From: Stenopsyche tienmushanensis
Taxonomy: Eukaryota > Arthropoda > Insecta > Trichoptera > Stenopsychidae
Assembly (NCBI GenBank): GCA_008973525.1
Contig: WACJ01000549.1
Location: 186,001-250,000, forward strand
Direction: 5' to 3'
DNA length: 64,000 nucleotides
Shown here: one piece after another, positions 13,000 through 27,202 of the stretch
Layout of the letters: each line of letters starts with the position of its first letter
Position numbering within the stretch: position 1 is the first letter of the stretch
Notes under the pieces: generated by a model
What the model saw: only the letters and a program-made list of their open reading frames with translations
Told to the model about the DNA's origin: nothing
Databases searched by the model: none
Position numbers and translations under genes: made by a program

Positions 13000-15900
13000 A
13001 ATCGATATTTTTATCATGTTTTATCAACAAAAAAAAGTATTCTGCAATATCACTAAAATCATAAATAAATAAAATTCTTTATTTATCCAAATATTTTTCT
13101 ACTATAAGTACAACCGTATTATATAAAAGCTATGTTATACTGATGTTGTATATAAATTTATTAGATCAATTAATTTTTTTATCATAATATAATTCAATAA
13201 CATTGTTTTTGTTACGATTAAAAAATAATATTCGAAGCTTTGATTTCACTCAAACATATTATGGTTCAATTAAATTCAAAATAATATCAAAATTAACACA
13301 AAACGCTTTGAATGTTGTGGACCAAATTAAGCTCTCTCGCTTGGAGCATTTTTATTTGCTACTAATAAAATATTTGTATTGCTAATATTATTTTATGAAC
13401 CAACATACACATATAAAATTACGTGTATAATCAATCTCGATTATGTATTTAAGTATCCTCATTGCAAACCGAATATCAAATTAGCATTATTCAGTGTATT
13501 TCGAACCATTTTACCGTTTGCGGTAGTTTAATTATACGGTCGCTTATAAATAGTGTTAAATAACCATTCAACCAAACTAGCATATATGCCGAGATGTGTC
13601 GCTAAAATATCATACGGTTTTAATTTGTTTGCAAAAAAATACTATGTGTGAATTAATACAGATGGCTTTGTGAAGAGATTTTTTATTGAAGCTTTCGAAA
13701 GCTCTCTGTCATTAACAATGAGGGCAAATTCGAATTCAGTGGATTATGTGATCATAAAACTCAGCAGTCTGACGAATAAAGACTTTTCTTTAATTGAACC
13801 GATAATACGATTCAAGCTTTAAAAAGGTGATCAGAGTCTGATTTGATAATCCGATTTGCAGGGTGCCATTTTTTAACGATCTATTTTATGTGGATTCAAG
13901 CTCCGGATACTGAAATTTCTCAACACCGATGGATTTTATGCAAAACTTGTTCGAATTTTTCAAGCAGGAGCGTTTAAATATATATCCAAATGGCTCTACA
14001 CCGAATGTGGAAACCGTTCTCTTATAACACTTGTAATTAGCACTTTTTATAGTAATCTCTCTTTTAAGCGCTCGTAAAAACGTGCCTCGTTAAAACATGA
14101 AAGCTTTGCAGAAGCAATGTACTTGCATTTTTTCGTTTAATAACTGAAAAATCAGAAAATGGCTTTTGTTGCTGAATTCTCTTCTGAAAACATTCTCTTA
14201 ATTGTACCGAAAAAATGTGCGCAATCTGTGTACTGCCTAGTAATATGCACAGTACCCTTGAGCGATGAAACTTTCTACATTTTGTGGAATTGCATGTTAT
14301 TCATTAAAAACGTGATTAGTAAGAGTTTAAATTTATATACCACAAACAACAATGAAAATATAATTTAGGCATGCAGCAATACTATTTGGGCGATGAACAT
14401 GCTCTCGGTTTTTAAAACAATTAATATTAAAAGGTATTTAAATTCTATAGAAATTTAATCATTGCAATTTTTTAGATGAAATTCGAGTTCTTTAAGTGAA
14501 AAAATCATCAAACTAGGATGATATTAATTTAAAATTACTATAATTTGACATTGCCATTATCAAATTGATTGTGCTGTTGAATTATTCGTTGGCGACGTCC
14601 GATTATTAGACTGGATGATACAAAGCTTCTTATTCAAGTTTAATATTTAGATTTTTTATCTCTAAAGTAACATTTGTCTATTATGCTCAGAATAGAATAA
14701 TCAGAATCATTTTCTCTCAATTTTGAAAAAAATACAATATATTCCTTTACAAAATAGTATCTTACAGTTGTAAGCTCGTTTTGAAATGAATGTTTTTATC
14801 AATTTTTTATTGATAAATGTTCCCTTTCCTTTTTTCTTTGAGGGTTCTCGTAGTATGTCCAAATTGTTCTTATTTTTTTTCATCCCTATCTCAATATCCT
14901 TTTGCAAAACCTCGTGTCAACGTTGTATGCAAGAACACTAAATTAATATTCAGATTCTCTTGGACATTAATTTCTGAGTTCATTTTCAAACTTGAAATAC
15001 ATTTTTGAACTATACTCGAGCTCCTCTAAATCTTAAGTCTTAAATATGAATCAAACAGATCATTGGTATTTTGCCTTATCTAGTCATTTTATTCCATCAT
15101 TTAAGGTAAGATATATTCGTGAATACCAACTTTTCTATTTTATATTTAAGGTAACATAGAATATTTTCCCATAAACAGAACATTTATATAATATGACAGT
15201 ATCCCATAACATTTCACGTATGATTAAAGTAATATATCATAATAGCATTTGAAATGAATTTTGTGTTTAGATACACGTAAGTCTATGAATGAGTTGCAAA
15301 TTTGCTATTTTAATTTCATTATGTTTTAATTATTGTCCCAAAACTGTAATAGGTAGGTGGCTCTGCCCTACTTATTAATAATTTTTTGCATTCAATGATT
15401 TACAAACAGAAAAATCATGATAAAAAATTAAACATTAGATGTATCAATATGTCCCACGTATCTTAAAGTCCATCATTACGTAACTTATCCCCATTAAAAC
15501 AACTATTAAAAAAGTCACAAAAAAATTTACAACCCCATTGAATTTTCAACAACCATGCATAAAATGCCATGAACGCACTGCTACATCCTGATAAACAATT
15601 TGGCACAGTCTGTTGCTAATTCCACCCGTTAATTTCCAACTCAAACTCTAATGGCGTAATTTGAGTCGTCACTGACCTATTATAGGGTATTTACGAGCTC
15701 ACGAGCATCCCACGGCCATTTGGGGATAACTGTATCAGACCTTTAATTCGATTTTGACGCGAGTCCTTCAAAAATGACCCTAGGTTTGAGCCCTGGGAAT
15801 ACTTCAATGCATATATAATATCCGAATTGTGGGTTTCCACTCCCAATACGATTCAGTTTACACTCATTACAGGCGTACATTGGTGCTTTGGCCGGTTCTG

Positions 15901-16620
15901 AAAAATATCACAACGCCTTCAACGGATATAAGTTAAGAAATCTTAAATAAATATATGTTAGTTGAATCTTAGCGCTAACTTATGGCTAATTTAATTTGGC
16001 TGAAGCACTACTTGGAAGGTTCATCGAATTATTAGTTTCCGAACATATTCTATTAATAACATACGCCATATCTTCGTGTATTATACGTAACTAGTTCAAA
16101 GCAATTTTGAAATGCATCTGCATTTTCAGACGTCAAAGGTTTGAACTCGATAAATAGTTGGTACTAATATCATGTCTCCAAACAAATTAAATTGGAATAG
16201 CATTTGGGTTCACCAAAAATTATCTTGATATTAGCAGTAAACTTATATAATAAGATTCATATTATGGAACTAGAAAATATCCATTACACAATCAGCTTGT
16301 ACCATGATACGGGTAAAGAAACGCGTATTTTTGTATTAATTGAGAAGCCAATGTTATATTTTTTATTCTTTTAAAAGATGTTGTAACTTGTTCGAGGCAC
16401 TCTTTCTTATCCCTAATTAGTATGGATATCACGGGATTAACTCGGCTTAAATTACTTGAACCTTGTCGAATAATCAAAGCAATAGTGAACTGTCAATAGT
16501 TATACTTAATGAAACAAGACGCTTTTTTGAGATTAACATTTTCTTGTATTAGAATTTATCGTCTTTTAAACATCTCATTGATTATTAATACAAAGATACT
16601 TTTTTATTGAATCTTTTGGG
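13000..16620. other. AT-rich non-coding stretch
   Basis: No gene recognised. 15,600-15,880 is somewhat richer in GC but has no coherent open frame. Frames near 14,159 and 14,707-15,008 are short, AT-driven and overlap each other on opposite strands. Confidence 0.4.
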
Positions 16621-16625
16621 TCATA

Positions 16626-17276
16626 TTAACTCATTCCGGTCCTCTCAGTTGTATCTTTCTAGAAAAAATGAAAATGCGTATAATTTTGGCTTTTAACAAC
16701 TATATAAAATATACCCAAAATCGCGCAAAAAAAAATAATAAAAAATCAGGTCGACAAAGTAATTAAAAAATAAAATTTTTGGTAACATTTTAATGATGTT
16801 TTGCATCATTTGTAAAATATGATGATGGCTGATATGATATATAACTGGCATTAGGCATCTCTAATACCAGACATCCACTAGAGAAATAATATTCCTGTAT
16901 GATAATTTTTTTTGCGATTTTCGATATGACTCAAAAATAGTATGCCCAGTGTCACTATCATCATTGTTCTGTGTAGATTTTCTCTTTCCAACAATATAAT
17001 TCATAATTAGTAAAGATATCACTAGAGTCCCTGACAAAAAAATACCAAATGGCGACTGTTTAAAAAAAATACAGTCAAGTCATTTTTTGGCCTTATTTTT
17101 GTCAGTTTTAAATAGTTAAAAAATAAATTTTCACATAAATCTGATAGGAATAATGGAGGGTTATACAGAAAAGATTCGTGCCTAGTTTGAAGTAAATTAA
17201 TTATTTAAAACTTGAGATATGATGTCAACCGTGTTGAAAAAAGTAGTTTCAACCAAAACGCGTTAAAAGATTTCAT
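16626..17276 (-). repeat. Dispersed repeat family R1, copy B, with TTAA start
   Basis: Homologous to copy A at 12,295-12,918. It starts with TTAACTCATTCCGGTCC at 16,626, a motif that recurs as TTAACTCATTCCGG at 59,091 and as a variant at 44,461. A TTAA followed by a conserved terminus is what piggyBac-type elements leave, so this is probably one end of such an element, with the right side truncated. The frame with NYIVGKRKSTQNNDD is readable on the minus strand but broken. Confidence 0.55.
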
Positions 17277-17860
17277 TATGGTAGGACCGGGCAAGTTGCC
17301 GCGTAACTAAAATAGCTATATCTCCGTAAGTACTTGGTATTTTGGAAATTCATCTTGAGAATGTATTTATAAAAGTCGAAACATTGGAAAAATGTCAAAA
17401 AATATATTATTTTTTTCAAAAATCTAAACCAGAAAAAAGAGCGTGGTCGTAATTCAGCGATAGCAGATGCAACATGATTTAAACAGTCCAAAATTGTAAA
17501 TTTTTTCCAAATTTCGGTTAATATTAATATTTTTTTTCCATTTTATCCAAAATATCTTGATAAGTAATATTTATCAAACTAAAAAAAATGTTATAAAAAT
17601 AAAAAAAAAACGCAAAACTTATATTTTTTTATGATCCACGCAAATGAGTTTAAGGATATCAATATTATTATTTTTGTTTTTATAAAATTGGGTATTTTGT
17701 ATATTATCACGACTTATTTTTCAAATTATTCAAAGCTCGCGCAGACTTTAAATCATAATTTATGCGAAGCATAGCGAACCCGAATGTGTTATTATTGTTC
17801 GGTCCGTTTTAAATCATGATCCTTTGTGAGGAAATAGTTTCCTAATTTATTAACAAGTCG
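17277..17860. other. Unassigned repeat-like stretch abutting repeat R1
   Basis: Exactly where homology between the R1 copies ends, this copy continues with TATGGTAGGACCGGGCAAG and then about 400 bp of A/T-run-rich DNA, unlike the flank of copy A. This suggests either another element joined here or the true element interior. The word GGTAGGACCGGGCAAGTTGC has a terminus-like look, but no partner was found. Confidence 0.3.
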
Positions 17861-18459
17861 GAGGTCTTCTAAGCTTAAATTTACAGTAAGTAGAACAGTT
17901 TCATGATCACTACTTTCAATGGAATCAACATGCTCTATTATACACTACAATATTTAGGAGAACCCTACCGGTTATTAGTTATGCGATATCTTCAATTGCT
18001 AAATCTATCAATGCCTGTTGTATTGTTAAAGCAATTACATCGGAATAGCATTTAGGTTTATTTAGGGTTACTTTAGTTTTATTGTTAATCCATTTTTAAT
18101 GCTTTTTTCATCATGTTTATAGACGGTGATATATCAAAACCTTGTGGGAATATAAATGGCTGTTTAATTATGCTTTCATAGTTTTCACATAAATCCCTCT
18201 AAATGGGCACTTCCATTTATTTTGGCAATTGCTCTCAGTAAAATATTTCAAACTTTTGATTTATACAGAAATGGTTGATCAAATGCATCATGAGTCGGCT
18301 TTGAATCGATTGGTATGATGAATATTTTTGGGAAGCACAAATATATTTTTCCGTCATATCAGTGTTTTATGAAAGACGATCGATGTTTGCTGCCTAAGCT
18401 AGAAATAGTTATGCTCATAAAATATCCCGTTACGAAAAATTCAACGAGCGTCATAACAT

Positions 18460-19170
18460 TCGATTATTTTATGGGGATGAGCGTTAAGGAGTAGTGATAA
18501 TGGTAGGTATCTAAAAGGGATATAGAATCTGGGACATCGGCAACGCATCCTCCCATTTTGCATCCTGATTTACAGCACGCGATAAGCGAAAGACGAAGCA
18601 GAAAGAAAACTCCGCTTAAAGCGATTTCCTGTTTTACTGTTTTTCCCAATTGCCGCTACGGAAATGCGGAGCTTGGTGAAATAAGAAAGTTTTTATTGCT
18701 TTTCTTAAAATTTTTAGCATCATCTTCGAATGCGAATTTCCACAAATGCAAAATTCTCTTTAATATGCGCCCGAGCAATATTGTCAGTTGTCTGCTTTGC
18801 ATTTGAAATGCGCCTCTCTTTTTATACGGACCAGGGCATTTCTCTACGCATATATGAACTTAGCACGTATAAATCTAACTTTATACGTCTCATATGCGAA
18901 TCGCTTAATATCGCAGCGTGTAAAGCACAGTAGGAAAAATAGGAGAGAATGGCGAAGGCTCTATTTTTATTGGACTATTCTGTTCGAATATTTTCAAGAG
19001 AACATCTTTCTTAGTGGACTGTAAACCGAAAAGTCTGAATAAGTAAAGTTGCCAAAGTTGCGAGGGCAATACAAGACAGTATGTAGATTTGCCTTTATGT
19101 GGACACGTAAATAAAACGATGGAATTATCCCCAAAGAAATATATTCCGTTCAAATGGGAAGAATGTTAAG
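18460..19170. other. GC-richer island without recognised gene
   Basis: Base composition rises compared with the flanks, and several frames of 60-82 codons stay open on both strands at once, as expected from composition rather than coding. No domain, signal peptide or splice-bounded exon could be supported. Confidence 0.35.
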
Positions 19171-20824
19171 AGTAGAATTTTACTGAACAGAAGAAAATTT
19201 CGTCAAAAGAAAACTTTGGCCTGTTTTTTCTGTATGTCTTCAGATGGCTATTGTTACGTTTGATGCGTGGGAATTCGCGTAGGAGTAATGATGAAGGAAG
19301 AAAAATTGATAACAAAGAAAAAGTTTGTTTGTTTTCACATTTTTGCAATGATGTAGCAATAATTAAGACTTTCTTTACCTATTCTTAGCATTTTTATTTA
19401 TTTCGACATCGTTTACAAATGATTGTATAGAATTATATAAAAATAGCATACGACTTTGCTACAAATTCTAGACATACTATATTAATATTTATACTCTTTA
19501 AGCAATAAAACGGAATGATGAAAATGAGAGACACAAGGATAATCTCAAATATTCGAAAACATAATGGCGTAATGGCGAAAAGTTGTCATTAATTAAATCA
19601 AAAAAGCCAACAGGAAATTTGTACTTTATTTGATATCTGTAAACTAATAAAATAACTATGATTTGCTATGCAACACATTTTTACTGAGATACGATTCAGG
19701 AAATGCGTCTTTTTTGTTATTACAAGGATGCTCCAAGAACAACGTTTCTATCATATAATCAACAGTTCTTGAGCATTTTTTTCATATTGTGACATTCTGT
19801 TTTAATTTTTGTGTTTCTTTCAGTAAAATAATCTTCATTTAATAAAAAAAACCTCTATTTTTTAGGGAAGAAGCTCGCGAGAGTGTTCTTCGAGGAGGAC
19901 ATAAAAAAGATTGTGCCACGACTCACCAGATGTATTGAACGGGATGACGACTATGTTGAAAAATAGTCAACAAGAGTATCAACAATATTTTTTTTATCAA
20001 ATACACTTTTTTTCTAAAAAAATATAAAAATTTAGTACACTTACTTTCGGGATATACCTCCTACAAAGTGAAGGATTTTATTTAAGGCTATTGAAGGTAC
20101 AGTGTTTAACATCATCGCCCTTTGAATTTCGACTATCCTAGATGCATTTTTCATTACATTAACTTCATTAATAAGAGAAGAGCTAATTTTTATGAAATAT
20201 TTTCAACGTTAAGATAAATTTAAAAACAATTTTTTGCTTTAAACACATGCAAAATATGAATTTATCTCTTTTTTATGACCAATTTTCAAAGATTTTCGTT
20301 GCTATTGCGCTGAAATCCAAAATTTTCAAATCGTGTTGTAGGAAATACAGCGTTTGCCTGAATTATTTATATACAATATGTACATGAAATAGTGGACATT
20401 TTTCAAAGAAATTTTATGAATGAGTTTGCTCTTGAATTTAATACACTTTGTACGTACTGAAAATACATTATTCATAAGCGTTGAGATATTTTCGAGAAAC
20501 TCTTAAATTTTCCATGCAATGAGCTAAAAGCCCGAAATATTACAAAATAATCCAATTTAAAATTAATTCGTGTGTTTGTCATATCTATTAGCATACAAAC
20601 AATCGGTCCGTTTGGTTTGACTGATGAAAATGATTTGTGATTGTTTGTCAATACAAGCGGATTCTACTCTCGAAGGAATTATTCAATTTAAGCTTCAAAT
20701 TAAACAAAAAATTTGATTTCGAGCCCGAATTCGTATTTGAATTTATTCTGCTTCGTTCGAAGCGACGAAATCAAACAAGCCGATTCGTGAACCGGTAAAT
20801 TCAATAATTGAACTTTGTGTATAT

Positions 20825-21199
20825 TTGATTAGCGTCAAGGAGCAAAATGCTTTTGTGTCCGAAACAATATTTTATCAATTCGATCAAGCGAACTTCGAAT
20901 ATGGCTTATTATTAGTGGCACTCAGAGGTTTTAGGCAAGATGGTGGTTGCCATTGTCAATTTGTACGGGGGAATAAATCAAATTTAATTAGGCAACATTC
21001 CGAGAAGGACTTTGAATCATATTTAATAATGAAATACAAAATTCATACAATCACCTATTTTAAATTTATTTTAAGCAATCGCAATAAATTACTGAAAATA
21101 AAGTCGATTTCAAATACTGGAAGCAAATCCATTGCCATGTATACTACGACAATAAATTTGGAAACGTCCAGCATATCATCGAGTTTTATCCAGAAATAA
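20825..21199 (+). other. Open frame of 124 codons, unrecognised
   Basis: The frame opens with TTG rather than ATG and runs 124 codons, mainly Ile, Lys, Ser and Phe. It shows no motif I know. The first third (ANFEYGLLLVALRGFRQDGG) is less biased than the rest. It may be chance. It is listed because it is among the longest open frames here. Confidence 0.15.
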
Positions 21200-21489
21200 C
21201 ACTTCATAACTTGGTACCACATTTTTATTACACAAAGTATTTAAAAAATACCTGAATTACCAGCATAAACCATTGACTTGTCTCCGATCTATCTATAAAT
21301 CGTTTATTAACTTGAGCAAATAAGTTCTGAAATCACCTACAATAACACTGGAGATATTATCAAGCGAATATTTACATTTTTGTTTATTAATATCAATAAA
21401 TCACAAGTTATGCTAAGTTTTTCGCAAAGTTCATTCAATTCATTAAAAATATAATCTGAATAAAAAAATGAAATATTAAATAAAGTGTA

Positions 21490-21850
21490 ATAGAGCGCGC
21501 CAGGGGTGGTTGATGTGGTTAAAGTATATAATGCGCAGAGTGCAGACAGCTTTCCGGTTCATTTTGCTAAGTCACTTTTATTTAAGTTGATTAGAGGGTC
21601 CTTTGTTCGTGAAAGAGGCCGCTGTCGTATGGTGACCATCTTCAGCTATTACCCTCTTTACTTGGGTGTAAAAGGTAGTTTGGTCATGCGATGTGGCGTG
21701 GCAACAGCCCTCGGGCCCTGCAAAGACCCTTTCTTTCGCTAATGTAAGGAGAAAAGGCGTAAAGACAACGCAACACGACATGTAACTCAGGGTTATCGAG
21801 TGCCCCAGAGAAAACCGGTATTATCCTAATAAGCTTCGAAACTCGTAACT
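21490..21850. other. GC- and CpG-richer island
   Basis: This block begins with GAGCGCGCCAGGGGTGG and is clearly richer in G and C than the flanks. Frames of 66-78 codons are open on both strands, none with a recognisable domain. It may be an unrecognised exon or a regulatory element. Confidence 0.35.
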
Positions 21851-24800
21851 TATTGTTTGTGACATTATTAGGAAATACACCCAAAGAAAATACAGCATTA
21901 TCTTTATTAATTACACTTAAAAATATGGCTTTTTAACATTAAATTACAATAATAGTGAGATTTGCATCGTGTGTCATTTATAACAATGGTACAATGACGT
22001 GAAACCGAATAATGTGTGTTATAAATCTGCCATTTAATTTAGATGATTGTTGTATGATTTAGATGTGTAAAATATGACTAATTTTATATAAATATCATAA
22101 ATATTCCATTTATTTGAATATAAAATCCTCCAATACTTTTAAGCAGAGAGTCGCCATAAAAAAACAAAGACTTATAATCGGTCATGAGCAAATGATTAAT
22201 GACGATCTACACAGATCCCATAACTATCAAATTGCATAAAAGTAAAGCAAGAGGAAAAAGATGGTCAGAAAAGCTGCTAGCTCATTGGAAAGATGGCGAA
22301 AATAGTGCATCATCTCGTGCCCAAGACTATTGGTTGACTCTTGTTTATTTTTGATCGTTGTACATTGTACCATTCAAATGAGCTTCGGTTTTAAAAATTG
22401 AACCGAAAATATGTCTGTGATATAATCTGTTCTTTTATATTAGTAAGGAGAAATAATTGTCTCCAAAATACATTCGATTTTAAATGCTTCGACTTGTACA
22501 TCTTCATTGAAACGCAAAAATATTTTGGGAACTTTTTAACAAATTTATAACTTTTTGCTTAAGTAAAACCATAAACTATATTTTCCTCAAAAAAACTAAG
22601 TGGAGGAGGCCCTGAAAAGATTTAATGGTGAACTTCCTATGCAGCTAAATGTTTCGCATGTATAATTTGTTACCGAAATGGCTCTAGAGCGTCATGCAAC
22701 TTTCGGCTTAGGTACCAAGACCAAAGCGAGACTGAGGTAAAATTGTGGCGAAACTTTTCGAGCTAAATAAATGAGGCAGCTGGAGGATGTGAGTGATGTT
22801 ACAAATAAGAACTGAATGATAAGGCAAAGAGAAAACTACCAACGTTACATAAAGCACCCTAGGCCAAAGTCACAATCAAATTAAGCTTAAATCTACACGC
22901 TATCCAACATATATTCAGTCCCTGTCTAAATCCATAATATTTAGATTAATTCAACATAAATCATATAAATATCATGTACAAATACAGCATAGTATTTTTC
23001 GACGTCATTAATTGCTCTTGTATATATTTTATAAATGGTAGCAGACAAATAAAATTTGGGATAACGTGGATGAATGCACTTTTCGACAAAACTGCAACAT
23101 ATGCACACAATAACATGTAATATTATTTGGTTGCATCATAAAATGGAACAAAAAAGTTAACAGCCTTCAATATCAACACACATTTAATGCCAAATATGGA
23201 AGACATAAGCCTTCAATTGATCGATGTATGTGAGCATTATTTGAAGCCCCTCTAATCGCATTCCCCGTCTCCACTAAAAGACAAGCCGAGGCTTATTTTT
23301 GACATTCCCAACGAAAATAAATAGGCATTTTGCGAATGTAAAGGGTCTTAGAGCTGAATTGATCGTGTTATTGAATATGTCAAATATAAATAAAACTTTT
23401 GTCATGGGCCAAACGTACACATCACCCGCGCAAATACAATGAATTCGCGAAAACACAGCGTCTATCTTATTGTCCCCATTGTTCATCGGCAAAAAGGAAA
23501 AGAACAAATAAAGAAGAACGGTTCATATGTGAAACCCCTAAAATCCGGTTTTCTCGGTTTCTCCTTTTATCGCCGTCTGTTTACTCTTTTTTTCTTCTTT
23601 AAACGTTTGCTCGATAAAGGCGATATTGTCAATAGCACTTCGCGATGTAACGAAATCTTTCGCACTCGTTACTCTCTTTGAACTTCTTATCATTTACATA
23701 AAGCATCGATGAATATATAAATATATAAATTTCGCCCACGTCAAGGTGTATTTGACGATATCTTTTACAGGCATCGCCTAGTTTACGAAAGTCACTGGTT
23801 TCATCGAAAATCATGACAGCTCGATTGACAAATTTAGCATTCCATTTACAATTGATAACACAAAATACGACATATAATTTGAAATTCTTACGCAAGAATA
23901 ATGTTATGATTGAATGACAAGAAGAATGACAATCTCAATTTTACGTTGTGTAGGAGTACAACCAATAAAATATATTGAACGTTACGTGTTTCTTTTATAA
24001 AATGAATAAAAACATGTAAATGAATAATTAAATGTAACTCTGTTATCTGCAATCTTAATGAAGTCTTAGTTTGTGAGTTCCTTAAAACATCATTTTCCAG
24101 AAGTTAATTTAAATATTTATTGTCAACATCCAGATTAATTTGTTTAGTGAATTATACAATATTATTAGCTATCTCTATTTCTTCCTCTTTTATATTGAAA
24201 TTCATATTTGTATCACACTGTCTTATGAACATTAGCTATCTGTTATTGCATGAAGTATTGTATTTTTTCCAAAATCTAATTCCTGAATTTTTTTTGGATA
24301 AACTGATACTTAAAAATAATGCACATTGAAGCTTACAATTCACCTTTGACCTGTTTGTCGTAAATGCGACTAGTCGTTTATATTAAATAATATAAAACTG
24401 TTCTATGCAATTTCATTAGCGAATTATTTTCTATCGATTGTTATCTTTTACAAGAACAAAAGCAATTTATTTGATTAGATAAATTTACATTGTATATTAA
24501 CCCAATTAATGTGGCAGTAACTACTTAATGACGTTGGTTCATTCATGTGTATGAAATATTAACATGTATCAAAACTATGAAAATTAACCGAGCGGTCGTA
24601 CTGATATCACAAGGATTTGTGTTAAATCTAGATAATATCCAAAACTAGTAACGCTTTAAGCATTCTGCCTGATGGAATAATGCATTTGGCAAATGCTATC
24701 TTTGTCAAGATTATAACGTGGTTCCATAATCATATAGATCTGAAACATTTTTAGTACATCAGAAGGAAGATATGTTCAAAATAGAGCCAAAACTCTATAA

Positions 24801-25150
24801 CAAAAAGTTTTTGCTCCACAAGAAAATTAGTTTCATTGGAATTGCAAAGTCGACAATATTCGCCCACGCATTGCTCTTTAAATCGATGTGGGGATAGATT
24901 AATTTTGGGAGGAATATATAATATTTTACACATATATGGGTCTAGAGGATAATTTCATAGCCATGTAATATTAATTACAATTTGATACTTTTATTAAATA
25001 TTAGATAAAGCAGAAGAAATTTTTATTTTCTATGCACAATAATTTTATGTGAAATAGAATTTCTGTAGATTTTTAAAGATGATGATATAAGAGGGAAATG
25101 AAAAATTTTGAAGGCTTTCAAAATCTAATTTATTGACGTTTTCATATGTA
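21851..25150. other. AT-rich non-coding stretch with one island
   Basis: No gene recognised. An island at about 23,250-23,850 has higher GC and overlapping short frames on both strands. 22,590-22,860 contains a broken frame (EALKRFNGELPMQLNVSHV) that could be a relic of some protein, but I do not recognise it. Confidence 0.4.
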
Positions 25151-25159
25151 ATATCCAAC

Positions 25160-25450
25160 CTTATAGTGAAATCTATCCTTGGTTATTCACCAATATTGAT
25201 CCCCTTTTTTGGTGCAAGTCCATCTTAATAATCTGGCTAATGGGGCATAGTACAATTTTGCTGCGATAGTCTGCCCAGGTTTTAATAACTCTTAATGAAC
25301 CACACAAATACAAAGGAGAACCTTTCTCAAGGGTAATGATGGTCGAGGGGTAGAATTAAGCTATTTGGTTTGAAGAAAGCTACTCTTTTTTGTTCGGATT
25401 GTTGTATAGAATTCATTTCTCATCCGTTACAATGTTCCATTGACAATCAT
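25160..25450 (-). pseudogene. Decayed mariner transposase fragment
   Basis: On the minus strand from about 25,440 the frame reads WNIVTDEK, a stop in place of Trp, then ILYNNPNKKE. This is the block around the first catalytic Asp of mariner transposases (I-V-T-x-DEKW-ILY-NN). About 130 bp further along, DLHQKRGSILVNNQG matches the LHQKK-x-M-V-WW block. The conserved Gly before the Asp is missing and stops interrupt the frame. No terminal repeats were seen. The type with NN after ILY differs from the copies at 31 kb and 51 kb. Confidence 0.65.
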
Positions 25451-25781
25451 ATAAAATAATACATCATGATTACATAATATTTCTTGCTTTTCTCCGTACT
25501 AAAATTTCCTTTATCAAAGCTTTTCTTAATTAACTAAAGACGATAGACTTGGTTGAACACAAAAAAAGGTGATTTCATTTTACTCGCTTAATCTACGATA
25601 TCGCAAAAGTTACGTTCAATGAATTCGAGCCAAACTTGAGAGTCAAGGAATGAGTGCCAAACACGTTTAATAGCATAAAAATAAAAAAATCTGACTTGCT
25701 GACAAACATAAACAAGATGAGTCATACGTTAGCATTTATTTTCTTTTTTATCTTCCTCAAACTGAAACAATATCTTCTGTT

Positions 25782-25825
25782 GATTAACGCGGTATCTATT
25801 TGCGCGGTTTTGCTTTTGCGCGGTT
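25782..25825 (+). repeat. Short tandem GCGCGGTT array, Tigger-like subterminal repeat
   Basis: Three spaced units, TTAACGCGGT, TTTGCGCGGTTTT and TTTGCGCGGTT, stand about 14-18 bp apart. Arrays of ACGCGGTTT-type words are typical just inside the ends of Tigger/pogo elements, but no transposase or second end is present. Confidence 0.4.
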
Positions 25826-25849
25826 AAAAAAAAGATATATATTTTCAAT

Positions 25850-25851
<2 letters not shown>

Positions 25852-25886
<35 letters not shown>
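25852..25886. repeat. AT dinucleotide microsatellite
   Basis: About 17 uninterrupted AT units. Confidence 0.95.
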
Positions 25887-25888
<2 letters not shown>

Positions 25889-27202
25889 GTTTTAACTATG
25901 ATATGATCCTAGATTAATCGAATTTATATATTCATTAAATACAAACGATCAATAAAATATTGTTTTCAGTACTAGTCAAGCTTTTTGTTATAACAAATTA
26001 TAGTTGGACGTTAGTCAACATTTGTTTTCAGTAACAAAAGTTACATTTACAACAGCAAACACCTTCATATAATATGATTTAAGACACTAACTGTAAATTA
26101 TCCCACTTTTTGCTTGTTTACTTTAGACAGATTGTAAACACAGCGATAAAATCTTGGAAGACTTTGAGAAATCATGAGTTTGCACGCGAATTTCGATTGA
26201 TGATATGACATTATAGGACCCTCTAAAAAACCAACTATTTCATGTAAACTGACATTTGTTTGCACAAAAACTATTTTTATAAAAAAATAAGTATGTATAA
26301 ACTTTAGGCTGCAATTCTGACTCAAAAACGGTTTTTTGGGGCAAATTTCGAACCTTTAAAACTAATCGATAATTTTCTTTTTAAAAATATTTTAGTTGAA
26401 TATAATATTGGTGATATCTTTATACAACATATTAAATGAATAAGTTTAAGTAAAAATAAAGTTCAACTTGTTTTTTTGTGCATAAAGTTGAAGTAATAAA
26501 ATGCATAAATTTGTGCGCGTGGTATTCATTGGGTTAATTTATAAATTGACATTCAAAACGGAAGAATTTATATGCATATTAAAAATGTTATGATATTTAA
26601 CGAATAATATTCAACAATTCAGCGAGTAGTTCATAGTTAGCCTAAAATAGAAAAAAGGTCTTTTCTATACAAAATATGTATAATTTTTATACTGGGTTTT
26701 CGGTTTAAAGAATTATATTCGAGTGCAGAAATCACATATCGATATTCGTTATAAATGGGACTAATTTATCTTCTTTACAAAGAACTCATTTGTTGAAAAG
26801 TCGTTTCAACACGAACATATATCTCGTCTGTTATTTAAAAATTGAACCAAACTGGGTCAGTATAAATTTACGCAAATAATTTAGCGACGGTCACTCCGGT
26901 GAATCGATGAAATATTATAGTAATTCATTGAGTGTCAAAGACACGTAACTGAATTTATCTTCTTCTCCCGCAGATGATGGTGTGAGGAAAATCCAACTCG
27001 CTGCATGATAGAAAAATGTAAGTATTGATTTTCGCGTTTTTCTGTATTTTCGTCGAAGTGCGGATACAAACATAGAGAAGACATAGCCGAGTGATTTAGT
27101 TACATAATCGGTGTTGGTTTTTCGCGATTTGTGCGAAATAAATAGCGCGTAATCCCACTCTGTCAGCAGAGTAAAAGAAGATTTGTGAGCAAAACGTCTT
27201 AC

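Noticed and set aside
22590..22860. Possible protein relic EALKRFNGELPMQLNVSHV
   Set aside because: Broken by stops and not matched to any family I know; too weak to annotate.
25852..25886. AT microsatellite as a possible replication or regulatory feature
   Set aside because: Long AT runs are common in such genomes; nothing else supports a role.
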